A stretch of DNA of 64,000 nt from CAYNWT01 sp964450955 (GTDB taxonomy: Bacteria; Planctomycetota; Planctomycetia; Planctomycetales; Planctomycetaceae), in contig CAYVFI010000002.1 of assembly GCA_964450955.1 (NCBI GenBank), forward strand, positions 244,305 through 308,304, written 5' to 3'. A model generated the notes under the pieces. The model saw only the letters and a list, made by a program, of their open reading frames with translations. It did no database searches and had not been told where the DNA came from. Made by a program: the position numbers and the translations under genes. Shown here piece after piece: positions 8,047 to 17,200 of the stretch (positions are counted from its first letter, which is position 1; each line of letters starts with the position of its first letter).

Positions 8047-9042
8047 ATGAGCGGAACAGTCACGATTCTTGGCGGTGGGGCCATGGCCACAGCGTGTGCC
8101 GTTCTTTTGGCAGAGAAGCCGGAACAACGCGTGACCATCTGGGCTCGCAACCCCGATTACGCCCGCAGCATGCGAGAGACAAGGGAGAACCAGCGCCTGC
8201 TGCCTGGCATTGCGATCCCGGACAGCATTCAGATTACATCCGACATAGCGGATGCGGTTCGAGACGCGAACCTGCTGGTCGCATCAATTCCAACCAAGCA
8301 TCTGCGGGAAGGGCTGACTGCCATTCGCGAATCGGTTCCCGCCGGCGTTCCGGTTGTCAGTGTCATCAAGGGAATTGAAAACGGAACCTTCCAGCGTCCA
8401 AGTGAAGTGATCACCGATGTGCTTGGTTCGCGATCTGTCGTGGCGCTTGGTGGCCCCAGCCACGCTGAAGAAATCGCCCGCGGCCTACCGGCGTCAGTTG
8501 TCGCAGCCAGCGAAGACCAGGCACTTGGGCAGACCGTTCAGCAGGCATTCACAACAGAACGGTTCCGCGTTTACACCAACAGTGATTTACTGGGAGTCGA
8601 ACTAGCCGGCGCGCTGAAGAATGTCATCGCTATTGCGGCCGGTATCTGTGATGGAATCGGCTATGGAGACAATGCCAAGTCCGCGTTGCTGACCCGCGGC
8701 CTGGTTGAGATGACTCGGTTTGGAATGGCGATGGGTTCGCAGCAACTTACATTCGCAGGCCTGGCTGGCATCGGAGACCTGATTACGACCTGCACCAGTC
8801 CGCACGGACGGAACCGGCGCGTTGGCGAAATGCTTGGCAAGGGCAAGACTCGCGAACAGATCATCGAAGAAATGGTCGCCGTTGCAGAGGGCCTCACAAC
8901 AACCAGCAGTGTGGTCGAGTTGGCCGAAGCAAAAGGCATCGACATGCCAATCACCCGCGAAGTGCACGCGGTTTTGTTTGACGGCAAATCCCCAAGGGAT
9001 GCCACCGACGCTTTGATGATGCGACCACCGCGAAGCGAATAA
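8047..9042 (+). CDS. gpsA: NAD(P)-dependent glycerol-3-phosphate dehydrogenase
   Basis: A 331-residue protein that reduces dihydroxyacetone phosphate to sn-glycerol 3-phosphate for phospholipid synthesis. The start MSGTVTILGGG at 8047 is selected because it places the Rossmann loop at the N-terminus as in the family; the frame is open to 7876, but that part is not family-like. Motifs include VVSVIKGIENGT, VALGGPSHAEEIA, the catalytic region GALKNVIAIAAGICDG with its conserved lysine, and GIGDLITTCTSPHGRNRRVG. The dinucleotide loop reads GGGAMATA where the common form is GxGxWGTA, a departure at the Trp-Gly pair. The length matches the family (about 330). Confidence 0.95.
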   Translation: MSGTVTILGGGAMATACAVLLAEKPEQRVTIWARNPDYARSMRETRENQRLLPGIAIPDSIQITSDIADAVRDANLLVASIPTKHLREGLTAIRESVPAGVPVVSVIKGIENGTFQRPSEVITDVLGSRSVVALGGPSHAEEIARGLPASVVAASEDQALGQTVQQAFTTERFRVYTNSDLLGVELAGALKNVIAIAAGICDGIGYGDNAKSALLTRGLVEMTRFGMAMGSQQLTFAGLAGIGDLITTCTSPHGRNRRVGEMLGKGKTREQIIEEMVAVAEGLTTTSSVVELAEAKGIDMPITREVHAVLFDGKSPRDATDALMMRPPRSE

Positions 9043-9061
9043 CGGCGTCGTTCAGCGCCTG

Positions 9062-9424
9062 CTATTTCGTGTGCTCAATTTGTTCAACATGCGCGAACTT
9101 TGGAAAACCCATGGTGCGTAGTTGGGAGACCAGCAGGGCGGCGCGGTCTGGTTCCGGGACTCCGTCCATGATGGACTTCACTACTGTGGCGATCGTGATG
9201 CTGGCGACCTGGTAAACTCGCTGCGGCAACTTGTGATATTTAAGATCCGCGTAAATTTCATCTTCGCTGCAGTACTCGCCGAATTTTTCGCCCTGGAACA
9301 GGAATTCGACGCCCTCGAAGTCAGGACTCCATTCGTAATCAAACGGACCGTGAGCGCGGGATCGATGGACGACCCAAAATGCACTGCCTCTTAAACGTAT
9401 TCCGGTATGCACAGGTTTCTTCAT
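9062..9424 (-). CDS. Conserved small protein of unknown function
   Basis: A 120-residue protein with an ATG start (MKKPVHTGIRLRGSAFWVVH). It has mixed strand-helix content, including YEWSPDFEGVEFLFQGEKFG, then a short acidic segment and a helical C-terminus (VYQVASITIATVVKSIMDG). There are no cysteines in pairs and no catalytic signature that I recognise. It converges on gpsA with only 19 nt between the stop codons. The composition is that of a genuine soluble protein. Confidence 0.6.
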   Translation of the reverse strand: MKKPVHTGIRLRGSAFWVVHRSRAHGPFDYEWSPDFEGVEFLFQGEKFGEYCSEDEIYADLKYHKLPQRVYQVASITIATVVKSIMDGVPEPDRAALLVSQLRTMGFPKFAHVEQIEHTK

Positions 9425-9548
9425 GTGAAACTGACGAGGCCCTCTGACTCGAAAATCGAATCAAGCAGAATTCTCGGAACATGGGCCCAACTCGACAAGC
9501 CCGCATTCCTTCACAGGCACTCCGGCGAGAAGTTACCGAAACAGGCTC

Positions 9549-9576
9549 TTGACAACGCGTTTTCGGTTTAATAATT
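9549..9576 (+). promoter_or_regulatory. Candidate sigma-70-type promoter for the acidic mini-protein gene
   Basis: A perfect TTGACA at 9549-9554 is followed after 16 nt by ATAATT (9571-9576), with overlapping AATAAT and TAATAA hexamers at shorter spacing. It lies about 60-90 nt upstream of the GTG at 9639. Spacing and sequence fit a vegetative promoter; this is read from consensus only. Confidence 0.45.
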
Positions 9577-9638
9577 GACGAAATTGAGAACGGGGAAATT
9601 AGTCCCCATCAGTCAGGACCCTGTATTTGAGGTGTAAA

Positions 9639-9890
9639 GTGAAACTGAGTGGTTGGACGGATCAGTTGCTTGATGATCCCGCCCGGTCATTGGCCGTGGA
9701 TGAATGGAACAAGCATGAGGTTCTGAGCAGCGATGAAGACGAGGACTACGACGACATCGATGACGATGACGAGGACCTCGACGAAGACGACGACGAAGAT
9801 GAGTACGATGACGAAGAGGACTTCGACGACGAAGAGGAAGACCTTGACGCTGAAGAAGACCTGGACGACGAATTCGACGATGATTTCTAA
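9639..9890 (+). CDS. Extremely acidic mini-protein
   Basis: An 83-residue protein. The GTG at 9639 is preferred over an upstream TTG at 9627 because GAGG lies 6 nt before it. The first 30 residues (SGWTDQLLDDPARSLAVDEW and on) look folded or interactive. The remaining 50 or so residues are almost only Asp and Glu with occasional Tyr, Phe and Leu (DEDEDYDDIDDDDEDLDEDD). Such tails occur in many planctomycete small proteins, but no function is known; metal or basic-protein binding would be a guess. It is a monocistronic unit with a promoter candidate upstream and a terminator downstream. Confidence 0.75.
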   Translation: MKLSGWTDQLLDDPARSLAVDEWNKHEVLSSDEDEDYDDIDDDDEDLDEDDDEDEYDDEEDFDDEEEDLDAEEDLDDEFDDDF

Positions 9891-9933
9891 GTCGAACTGT
9901 GCCAACAAGTGGTTGGTTTGATTGGTACGTAAA

Positions 9934-9963
9934 AAAGGCACCGGCTTCCCGGTGCCTTTCTGT
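9934..9963. terminator. Bidirectional rho-independent terminator
   Basis: The stem AAAGGCACCGG/CCGGTGCCTTT (9934-9944, 9949-9959) has a 4-nt CTTC loop. It is flanked by A-rich sequence on the left and CTGTTTT on the right, so it can serve both the acidic mini-protein gene on the plus strand and the converging nucleoside phosphorylase gene on the minus strand. Confidence 0.85.
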
Positions 9964-9981
9964 TTTGTCCAGTCGGCGGCT

Positions 9982-10803
9982 CTACAGCGCTTTAAGCACT
10001 TCCGGGATCAGCCGCGAAAGACGTTCGCCACCGCGCCCCGCCACTTCGATGATCTTGTCGATGTCGGCTTCTTCTAAAGCGTCCGGCAGGCACATGTCTG
10101 TCACGACAGAGAACGCGACTGCTCGCATACTCGCGTGTCGAGCGACAATGATTTCCGGAATGGTGGACATACCAACGATGTCAGCCCCAATGGTTCGCAA
10201 CATCCGGTACTCAGCGCGGGTTTCGAGGTTCGGGCCGGCGACGGATGTCAGCACGCCTTTGTGAGCTGGAATGCCAAGCTGCAGTGCCGCTGCCGCAGCA
10301 GTACCGATGAGTTCCTGATCATACGGAGCGCTCATGTCGGGAAAGCGCGGGCCCAATGAGTCGTCGTTGACGCCCCGTAGTGGGTTGTCTGGCATCATGT
10401 TGATGTGGTCATCGATGATGATGATGTCGGCCAGTTCGTACAGTGGATTCAATCCACCAACGGCACTCGTGACAACCAGCGTGTCGGCTCCCAACGCCTT
10501 CATGACCCTTACGGGGAAAGTCACTTCGCGAAGCGAATAACCTTCGTAGTAGTGGAAACGACCTTCCAGAACCACGACCGGAACACCGTTTAAGTTGCCG
10601 CAGACCAGCTGTCCTTTATGAGACGGAGCCGTTGAAACGGGGAAGTGGGGAATCTGTTCGTAGGGGATTTTTGCTTCTGCTTCAATCTTGTCCGTCAGCC
10701 CGCCCAGGCCGGTTCCAAGAATCATTCCAGCCCGAGCGGTTCCTGACCACTTCTCGCGGATCGAAGCCACTGCTTCGGCTATTTGATCTGCCAAACCGTC
10801 CAC
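9982..10803 (-). CDS. Purine nucleoside phosphorylase (PNP class I type)
   Basis: This enzyme splits purine (deoxy)nucleosides with phosphate in the salvage pathway. Visible family signatures are MILGTGLGGL near the N-terminus (phosphate loop), FPVSTAPSHKGQL, GRFHYYEGYS, VVTSAVGGLNPLYELADIII with the DDHINMM block, GPNLETRAEYRMLRTIGADIVGMST split over the base and phosphate sites, and a late Asn/Asp-bearing FSVVTDM. The GTG at 10803 is chosen because GAGG lies 6 nt upstream and the length (273) fits the family. An ATG at 10821 and a TTG at 10827 are in frame, so up to 281 residues is possible. Confidence 0.92.
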   Translation of the reverse strand: MDGLADQIAEAVASIREKWSGTARAGMILGTGLGGLTDKIEAEAKIPYEQIPHFPVSTAPSHKGQLVCGNLNGVPVVVLEGRFHYYEGYSLREVTFPVRVMKALGADTLVVTSAVGGLNPLYELADIIIIDDHINMMPDNPLRGVNDDSLGPRFPDMSAPYDQELIGTAAAAALQLGIPAHKGVLTSVAGPNLETRAEYRMLRTIGADIVGMSTIPEIIVARHASMRAVAFSVVTDMCLPDALEEADIDKIIEVAGRGGERLSRLIPEVLKAL

Positions 10804-10890
10804 GCTGCACCTCACGTCCATTCGCAAAAATTAACTTACAGCGAGACGTTACCAGCGACTCGATTCATCTACAACCCGCCGATCGCGCAT

Positions 10891-10918
10891 GAAAAACGGT
10901 GGTCGAAATCGACCACCG
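10891..10918 (-). terminator. Rho-independent terminator after first paralog
   Basis: Read on the minus strand, the perfect stem ACGGTGGTCG/CGACCACCGT with a short loop is followed by TTTTTC. It lies 30 nt past the stop of the gene ending at 10949. Confidence 0.85.
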
Positions 10919-10948
10919 TCTCGCGTCATCAATGAATGGGATTGGGCC

Positions 10949-12355
10949 CTACCGGGTAGGGCTTGAAGGCGTCGCCTGTGCTCGGCCGCCGTCGTCATCG
11001 TCGGCGATAATCGCTCCCACGCCGGCACCAATCGCACCTCCAAGAAGAACTCCGCCAAGACCTCCGCCGCCAAAGCCACCGCCTCCGCCACCGCCCGCGG
11101 TGGGACCGAATGCACCCGGTCCGCCAGCAGGTACACCGCCAGGGTATCCGCCTGAACCCGCTTCCGGGCCAGCTTCTCCCAAAGCGAGTTGCTCAGGCGG
11201 GGCCACAAAGCCGTCGGTTAAATCAGCCAGGTTCCCTTGATTGAAGTCCAGTGGAGAACACAAGGCTACGTCGATCTGCAGATCGGCTGGCTGCGGTCGC
11301 ATCGCAACCGGAACCAGACCATGAAGGCGCGTCATGTCAGTGTCGACTGATCTCGCAGGTAGAATGTCTATTGAAAACGCGAGGAAGCCATCACGACCAG
11401 CGGCGACCAGCGAATACACACCAGAGTCAAGGTCTTCGACAGCGAAGGTTCCGTTTGGAGCGACATCTTCCTGAGAAACAATCTCTTGGTCTTTCAGCAG
11501 GTAGACCTTCAACTGTCTGATTTTCAGGTCGCGTCCGGAGTCTGGCTGCAACCGGCGAATGCGCCCCAGCAAGCGGCCGTCTTTCGTCAATCGGACTTGA
11601 TGATGCTGCAACGATGTCGCTGCGGCAGCATCGCGAGGCGGGTTGTCCATTCCTTCCGGGAAGTCTTCACCGTCCAGGTACAAGGTGGAATCCTCCAACG
11701 GCAGATGCTGAGTCAACAGTTGTTTCAGTGGAGTGAAGTTTGTTGGTGGCACGGCGACGGCATGCACATCCAATTCGTCCTTCACGTCCGGATGAAGAAA
11801 TTTTGCCCGCATGTGCTTCGGCATTTTCGCGATGTCCGGTAGCTTTGGCTTAACGTTCACGGACCAGGCCAGGAACCCGTCCTCACCCGCGACGATCATT
11901 GAGTAGACCCCATCTTCGAGATCCGTTGCGACGAACGAACCATCTTCGTCCGGGCTCAATTCGGCTTTCACTTCACCTTTGCGAACGAACTTAATCCGAA
12001 CGTTTTGGATTGCCTCAGGGGTACCGCCAGGCTTGTTAAGAACGGTCAGTTTGCCCCTAACCGCGTCGTCGTCACCAAGCCGGACTATGTGGCTTCGCAA
12101 GCGATCGCCGAGTCGACCATCGCCCTGGCCAGCTTGCTTCCAGTTATTTTTGTATTCATTTTTTTTCAGCCGAACCTCTTCGGGCCCCGGTTCCTTCACA
12201 ATAACCGGCGGGATACCACCCTGGTCGGGTGTCGCAGTTTGGTCGGGCACTGTCAGCTGCGGGGGTTCCAACTGAGGAGATTCCTGCTCCTGAGCAATCA
12301 CGAACCCGGTGACAATCAATAGTCCCACCAGAACTTGTTTGGAAATAGGTTTCAT
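10949..12355 (-). CDS. Secreted protein with duplicated carboxypeptidase-regulatory-like domain (paralog A)
   Basis: A 468-residue exported protein. The ATG at 12355 is chosen over one 30 nt upstream because it has GAGG 5 nt before it and begins a clean signal peptide (residues 1-21). A Pro/Gln-rich stretch leads to YKNNWKQAGQGDGRLGDRLR and then to two related beta-sandwich-like units at about 86-168 and 250-330. Each unit runs from an HxVRL..G motif to a GVYSMIVAGEDGFLAWS or GVYSLVAAGRDGFLAFS motif. The C-terminus is Gly-rich, passing into a glycine-zipper-like hydrophobic stretch (GGVLLGGAIGAGVGAII) and an Asp cluster. It is about half identical by eye to the next gene. Carboxypeptidase-regulatory-like folds usually bind other surface proteins; function unknown. 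Confidence 0.8.
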   Translation of the reverse strand: MKPISKQVLVGLLIVTGFVIAQEQESPQLEPPQLTVPDQTATPDQGGIPPVIVKEPGPEEVRLKKNEYKNNWKQAGQGDGRLGDRLRSHIVRLGDDDAVRGKLTVLNKPGGTPEAIQNVRIKFVRKGEVKAELSPDEDGSFVATDLEDGVYSMIVAGEDGFLAWSVNVKPKLPDIAKMPKHMRAKFLHPDVKDELDVHAVAVPPTNFTPLKQLLTQHLPLEDSTLYLDGEDFPEGMDNPPRDAAAATSLQHHQVRLTKDGRLLGRIRRLQPDSGRDLKIRQLKVYLLKDQEIVSQEDVAPNGTFAVEDLDSGVYSLVAAGRDGFLAFSIDILPARSVDTDMTRLHGLVPVAMRPQPADLQIDVALCSPLDFNQGNLADLTDGFVAPPEQLALGEAGPEAGSGGYPGGVPAGGPGAFGPTAGGGGGGGFGGGGLGGVLLGGAIGAGVGAIIADDDDGGRAQATPSSPTR

Positions 12356-12498
12356 CACGACCTCAGACACAGACAGAAAGGGCATTAATAGCCGTTGTAC
12401 ATAGTTTGATAGGGCTACAGACCCGTGTCCAAGATTGGTTCGTTCGATTTTCCAAGTGTGAGGGAATCATGAAACAGCGCACATTTATCCATATTCAT

Positions 12499-12530
12499 AA
12501 AAAACGGCAGGCACCTAAATGCCTGCCGTT
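12499..12530 (-). terminator. Rho-independent terminator after second paralog
   Basis: On the minus strand, the stem AACGGCAGGCA/TGCCTGCCGTT has a 6-nt loop and is followed by TTTTTTAT. It lies between the two paralogs, so each has its own transcript end. Confidence 0.85.
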
Positions 12531-12559
12531 TCAAGTTTTTCGAGTGACGGTAAAAGAAC

Positions 12560-14026
12560 CTATGGGCCCTCAGTCCCCGGTTGCTCGGTCTCTTCAGTTT
12601 CATCCGTGGTCGAACCGGCTTGGGTACCACTGCCTGGGCTGGCCGGGCTGCTAATACCGTTGTCGTCGTCGTCCACGAGACTTCGGACTCCCACGCCAAC
12701 AGCGGCCGTGGCCAGAATTTGACCAAGACCGGTTCCCGCACTCGGCGGCACGCCACCACCACCGACTCCGCCACCAAACCCACCAGTTCCTGGTGTTCCG
12801 GCGAATCCACCTCCGGGACTGAAGCCGCCTCCAGTTGGCTGAGCCGCGGCGACAGCCTCGGTTGTGTTGTTAGTGAAGTCGCCCGTGTGACGAGCGAGGT
12901 TAGTCGCGTTCAAGTCTTCAGGACTGCACAAAGCCATCTCAAGCGAAAGTGCAATTTGAGCATCGTCAACTCGGAACGCGGCAGTCTTGATCTTTGCACC
13001 TCGACGAGGAACCGTTGCCTCGGTCTGGGGTGGGTTCAGGACATCAATTGAAAACGCCAGGAAACCGTCCTTACCGGCAGCCACCATTGAGTACACGCCA
13101 GGTCGAAGATCTTTGAACGCAAACGTGCCATCGGGATTCACCTGTTCCTGATCGACCTGTTCGTTGTTTCTAAGCAAGAAGGCATTCAACTGAATAATCT
13201 TTAGGTCGCGACCCGTGTCCGGTTGCAGCTTTCGGATTCGGCCAATCAGCCGGCCGTCTTTAGTCAACCGAACCTGGTGATGCTTGAGAGTCGTACCAGT
13301 CCGAGCATCTGCAGGAGGATCTTCCATACCCGGTGGCACGTCGGAACCAGCCAACGACAGCATAGAACCTTCTGATGGCAGATACCCCAACAGCAAACGT
13401 TTCAGTGGTGCAAAGTTAGAAGGAGGAACCGCTGCCGCTTCGACATCCAGACGATCACTCACGTCCTGAGTCAGATACTTGGCGCGGAGGTGCTTTGGCA
13501 TCTTTGCAACATCAGACAGCTTTGGCTTTACGTTTACCGACCAGGCCAGGAATCCATCGCTCCCGGCAGCGATCATTGAGTACACGCCCTCGGTAAGCTT
13601 TCGAGCAGTGAAGTCGCCCCTGCTGTCAGGTGTGACTTCTTCTATCACTTCACCCTTGCGGATGAATCGAATTGTGACAGCGCCTACTGGTTGCAGGTCG
13701 CCTGTCACAGATTCAATAACAGTCACACGGCCAACAAGTCGGTCGTTTTCGTTTAAGCGAACAATGTGGCTTCGCAATCGATTGCCAAGCCCATCCGGGC
13801 CAGCCTGTCGCCAGTCTTTCTTGTACTCATCCTTAAGTCCCTCCTGCATGTTCGGTGCAGGCAGAGCCTGGTCGGACATCTCTACAGGCGGTGGAATAGT
13901 AATCGCTGAGTCCTGCACGGGAGCCGGAGTGCCAAGAGGAGGCAACTCCTGAGCTTCAGCGAAACAAGTTACCGACAATACCAACCCGCAGGCCAGCATC
14001 GTCGTTTTCGGCAAAGAGAGTTTCAT
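12560..14026 (-). CDS. Secreted protein with duplicated carboxypeptidase-regulatory-like domain (paralog B)
   Basis: A 488-residue exported protein and paralog of the preceding gene. The ATG at 14026 (MKLSLPKTTML) gives a signal peptide ending near AEAQ and has GAGG upstream. The conserved order is DEYKKDWRQAGPDGLGNRLR at 66-85, repeat 1 at about 86-167 (GVYSMIAAGSDGFLAWS), the block AKMPKHLRAKYL, repeat 2 at about 250-329 (GVYSMVAAGKDGFLAFS), then a Gly/Pro-rich tail, a short hydrophobic stretch with DDDD, and a Ser/Thr/Glu-rich end. The duplication inside each protein predates the tandem gene duplication, because repeat 1 of A resembles repeat 1 of B more than repeat 2 of A. Confidence 0.8.
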   Translation of the reverse strand: MKLSLPKTTMLACGLVLSVTCFAEAQELPPLGTPAPVQDSAITIPPPVEMSDQALPAPNMQEGLKDEYKKDWRQAGPDGLGNRLRSHIVRLNENDRLVGRVTVIESVTGDLQPVGAVTIRFIRKGEVIEEVTPDSRGDFTARKLTEGVYSMIAAGSDGFLAWSVNVKPKLSDVAKMPKHLRAKYLTQDVSDRLDVEAAAVPPSNFAPLKRLLLGYLPSEGSMLSLAGSDVPPGMEDPPADARTGTTLKHHQVRLTKDGRLIGRIRKLQPDTGRDLKIIQLNAFLLRNNEQVDQEQVNPDGTFAFKDLRPGVYSMVAAGKDGFLAFSIDVLNPPQTEATVPRRGAKIKTAAFRVDDAQIALSLEMALCSPEDLNATNLARHTGDFTNNTTEAVAAAQPTGGGFSPGGGFAGTPGTGGFGGGVGGGGVPPSAGTGLGQILATAAVGVGVRSLVDDDDNGISSPASPGSGTQAGSTTDETEETEQPGTEGP

Positions 14027-14294
14027 TAGTAACCTCACGACAAGCGGTGTTCAGAATTAGCAGGACTGACGCGGGACCACCGCACCAGATATTTTCGTAT
14101 GCGCGAGATCTCCCTATCTCTCGCGGAACTTCTCGTCAAACATACACCAGCCGAAGTCGCCTCCTAGCGTCATCTTGAGTTCTTCTTTGATTGTCCGGTG
14201 ACTCTTTACAAACATCAACAATAATCTGACCTGCGCAATACAGGTTGCGCCAGGTGAGTTTGCGGCCTGGAGCGACGGTTATGGGTCACTTGTG

Positions 14295-17200
14295 CTACTC
14301 AGCCCCCGGTAGCGTCCGCGCGATGCGAAAGCCGACTCGGTCTGACTTATTCTGCATGCTTTCTGCGCTGTCGTACCGCAGTGACTCAAAGACAAAGTTT
14401 TCGGCCTCCTGGAAGCTGCCTCCACGGTAATCGCGCTGAAAATATCTGGCCTTCTCGCCTTCGAAACCGTCCAGCAGCCCACCAATTCGGCTACCTTCAA
14501 CCACCTTCGTGGCTCGGTCCGTTTCACTATGCCACGTCTGACACCACTCAGTCACGTTGCCAAGTGAATCAAACAGTCCGAACTGATTCGGAAGCAGCAA
14601 CCCAATCTGTTTAGGCTGAGTCAGACTTCGGCTGCCCGTCCATGCGTAGGAATCCAGCAAGCCGGTTCCGCTGCCGAAATGCCGCCGCGTCTCGGTTCCA
14701 CCGCGAGCCGCATACTCCCATTCCGCTGAGGTTGGCAACCGATACGCAAACCGATTGACCACATCAGGGTGTGCGTTCCAGGCCGCCTTGTCCACGGTGC
14801 TTTGCAGGTAGCAGAGTCCGGACTCCGGCATGTCCTCGGACTGACTAAGCTGGTTGCAGAAGTGCGCAGCGTCCCACCAATTCACGTGGTTGGCGGGATG
14901 ATTATCGGTGATATTGCTACCGTCCCACTTTCGATTGTCTTTGAACGCTCGAAACTGCCCCACTGTGATCTCGTGCATGCTGATCGCAAATGACCGACCA
15001 ATCTTGCGGCTATGTAACTTCTCTTCAGGAGGAGCCGGAAAATTTTCTCCGTCTGGCGATCCCATCAGGAACGCAGGTGAATTGCGGAAAATCGAAAACA
15101 CAATGCCGCTTCGTGAATGATGCCAGCGACGATCGTCAGTCGGCCACTGCAGCGACTGCAGAGCTTTGTTCGCTTCATCCAGTTCGGGGCGTTCCCATTT
15201 TCGAAGCAAGTAGGCGATCGAAGCATGAACACCGGCGTCAGGATGACGGTGATAGAGCCGCAGCAACTCTGCAGTACGATCGTTTCGTTCCAGGTGCCCG
15301 ATGTCGCTTTCTCCATAACCGGCCAAAGCAAGAATCGCGGTTCGCAAAAGATGCGGGGCCGTCTCAGTCCGAAGAAAGCGAAACAAAGTGTCCGTGTTTA
15401 GCTTCGCCAGACTCGCCCGGTGAATCACATAGCTTCGCACACCATTGCGCGATGGCATTGCGAGTTCGTTTTTAGCCAGAACCAACTGACCAGCTTCCAG
15501 CAGGGCTACGACGTGATTGGCCCGCTGGCGATCTTCGGTATCTCGTCTTTCGTCAGTCGCCGATTCGGGATACGTGCGTTTCAAACGCCGCGCAAGATCG
15601 CCGGGACGATCCATATCCCGGAGCGTTCTGATGAGAACACCCAACTGCCCGGGTTCTGCGTCCGGAATCAGATCGACCAGCCTTGATTCTGAATCCTCGT
15701 ACAAGGTCGCGAGCGCCACGGCAGCGCTGCCTCGATCGCCTTCCCGCTTGAACGACTGTTTGAGTGGTTCCAATAAGTGATCGCGAATCGGACGCAATGC
15801 GTTTGACCACTGCGAGACCTGAAGCGTATCCGCCAACAGCGTGCTTTTGACCGCCTCTGCATGCTCGGGCCACTTGTTTGAACTGGCTTCATAGGCGGCC
15901 AGAGCCACAGCCGCGCGAAGGCGCCTGTCGTATCCCTGCGTCGAATCACCCAGCTTGGCCCAGAGGTCGTCAGACAAAGTCGTCTGGTCCACAGCAAGTT
16001 CGTCTCGAACAACAAGAAACTCATCGACATCCTGTACGTCTAACAGCCAGTCCGCCAGTCGCTTTGATTCGGCCGATCGCCGTTCGCCATCGCTGGTAAA
16101 TCGCCGAACCAACATCGCCCGCCGCCGCTGCTCACGAACTGGTCCGAACATGTTGTCGTCCTGCAATCGCTCCAGCAGGTTCATGTCGTCTTTGTAATCT
16201 TCCAGCCCATCCAGCAGCGGACGAACCGCGCCCGATTCTGCCTTTAGAACGGTCGTCAGTTGCACTCCGGCACGAGCATCGCGTTCCTTGACCAGTTCAT
16301 TTGCCCTGTTCGTTGCCTGGTATGCGAACCAGCTTGAAACCGCAGCTCCGGCAGTCAACGTGAGAAATATTGTCGCCAGCAGCATGGCGACAAGTGGGTT
16401 CCGCTTCACCCATCGCGTCAGACGTTCGCCCCAGCTAATTCTTCGCAGCGTTATTGGCTCGCCTCCGGACCAGAGCGTCAACTCGTCTGCCAAGTCTCCG
16501 GCTGATTGAAATCGCTGTTGCGGATCTCCATCCACGCACTTCAGGCAAATCGTTTCCAGGTCGATGGGTAGATTTGCGTTGACTGTCCGAATTGCTTTCA
16601 CAGGCTGAGTTTGAACGGCCGTAAGAACTTCAACCACAGTTCCGGAGAACGCTCGCCTTCCCGTCAGCATTTCGTCCAGAATAATGCCCAGGCTCCAGAT
16701 GTCAGACCTGTGGTCAATTTTGCTCACTTGCCCCGAAGCCTGCTCAGGACTCATGTAGGCAGGCGTGCCCATAAGTGTCCCTTCTCGCGTTCGCGTTGCG
16801 TCCTTTTCCTGGTTTCTGGCCAGGCCGAAGTCAGCAATGTGAGGCTGCCCGTCTGGGTCTATGAGAATGTTGTCAGGCTTGATGTCGCGGTGAATAATCG
16901 CATTGCAATGTGCGTAATCCAAAGCGCGAGCGAGGCAAGTCATCAACTCAACCGCCTCCGCCGGCTGCATCGCACCGCGTTCTTTCATCAAAGCCTTGAG
17001 CGTTCGGCCTTCGATGAACTCGTAGACAATGTAAGTGGCTCCCTTAATTTGTCCGACTTCATAAACCGGCACAATGTTGGGATGGCGCAGCGACGCGGCC
17101 GCCCGTGCTTCTCGATTGAACCGATCAATGTCGCCCTGCGAATTCAGCAAGCCCGTCTTGGCAACTTTGATCGCCACACGGCGGTCCAGTCGCGGATCAC

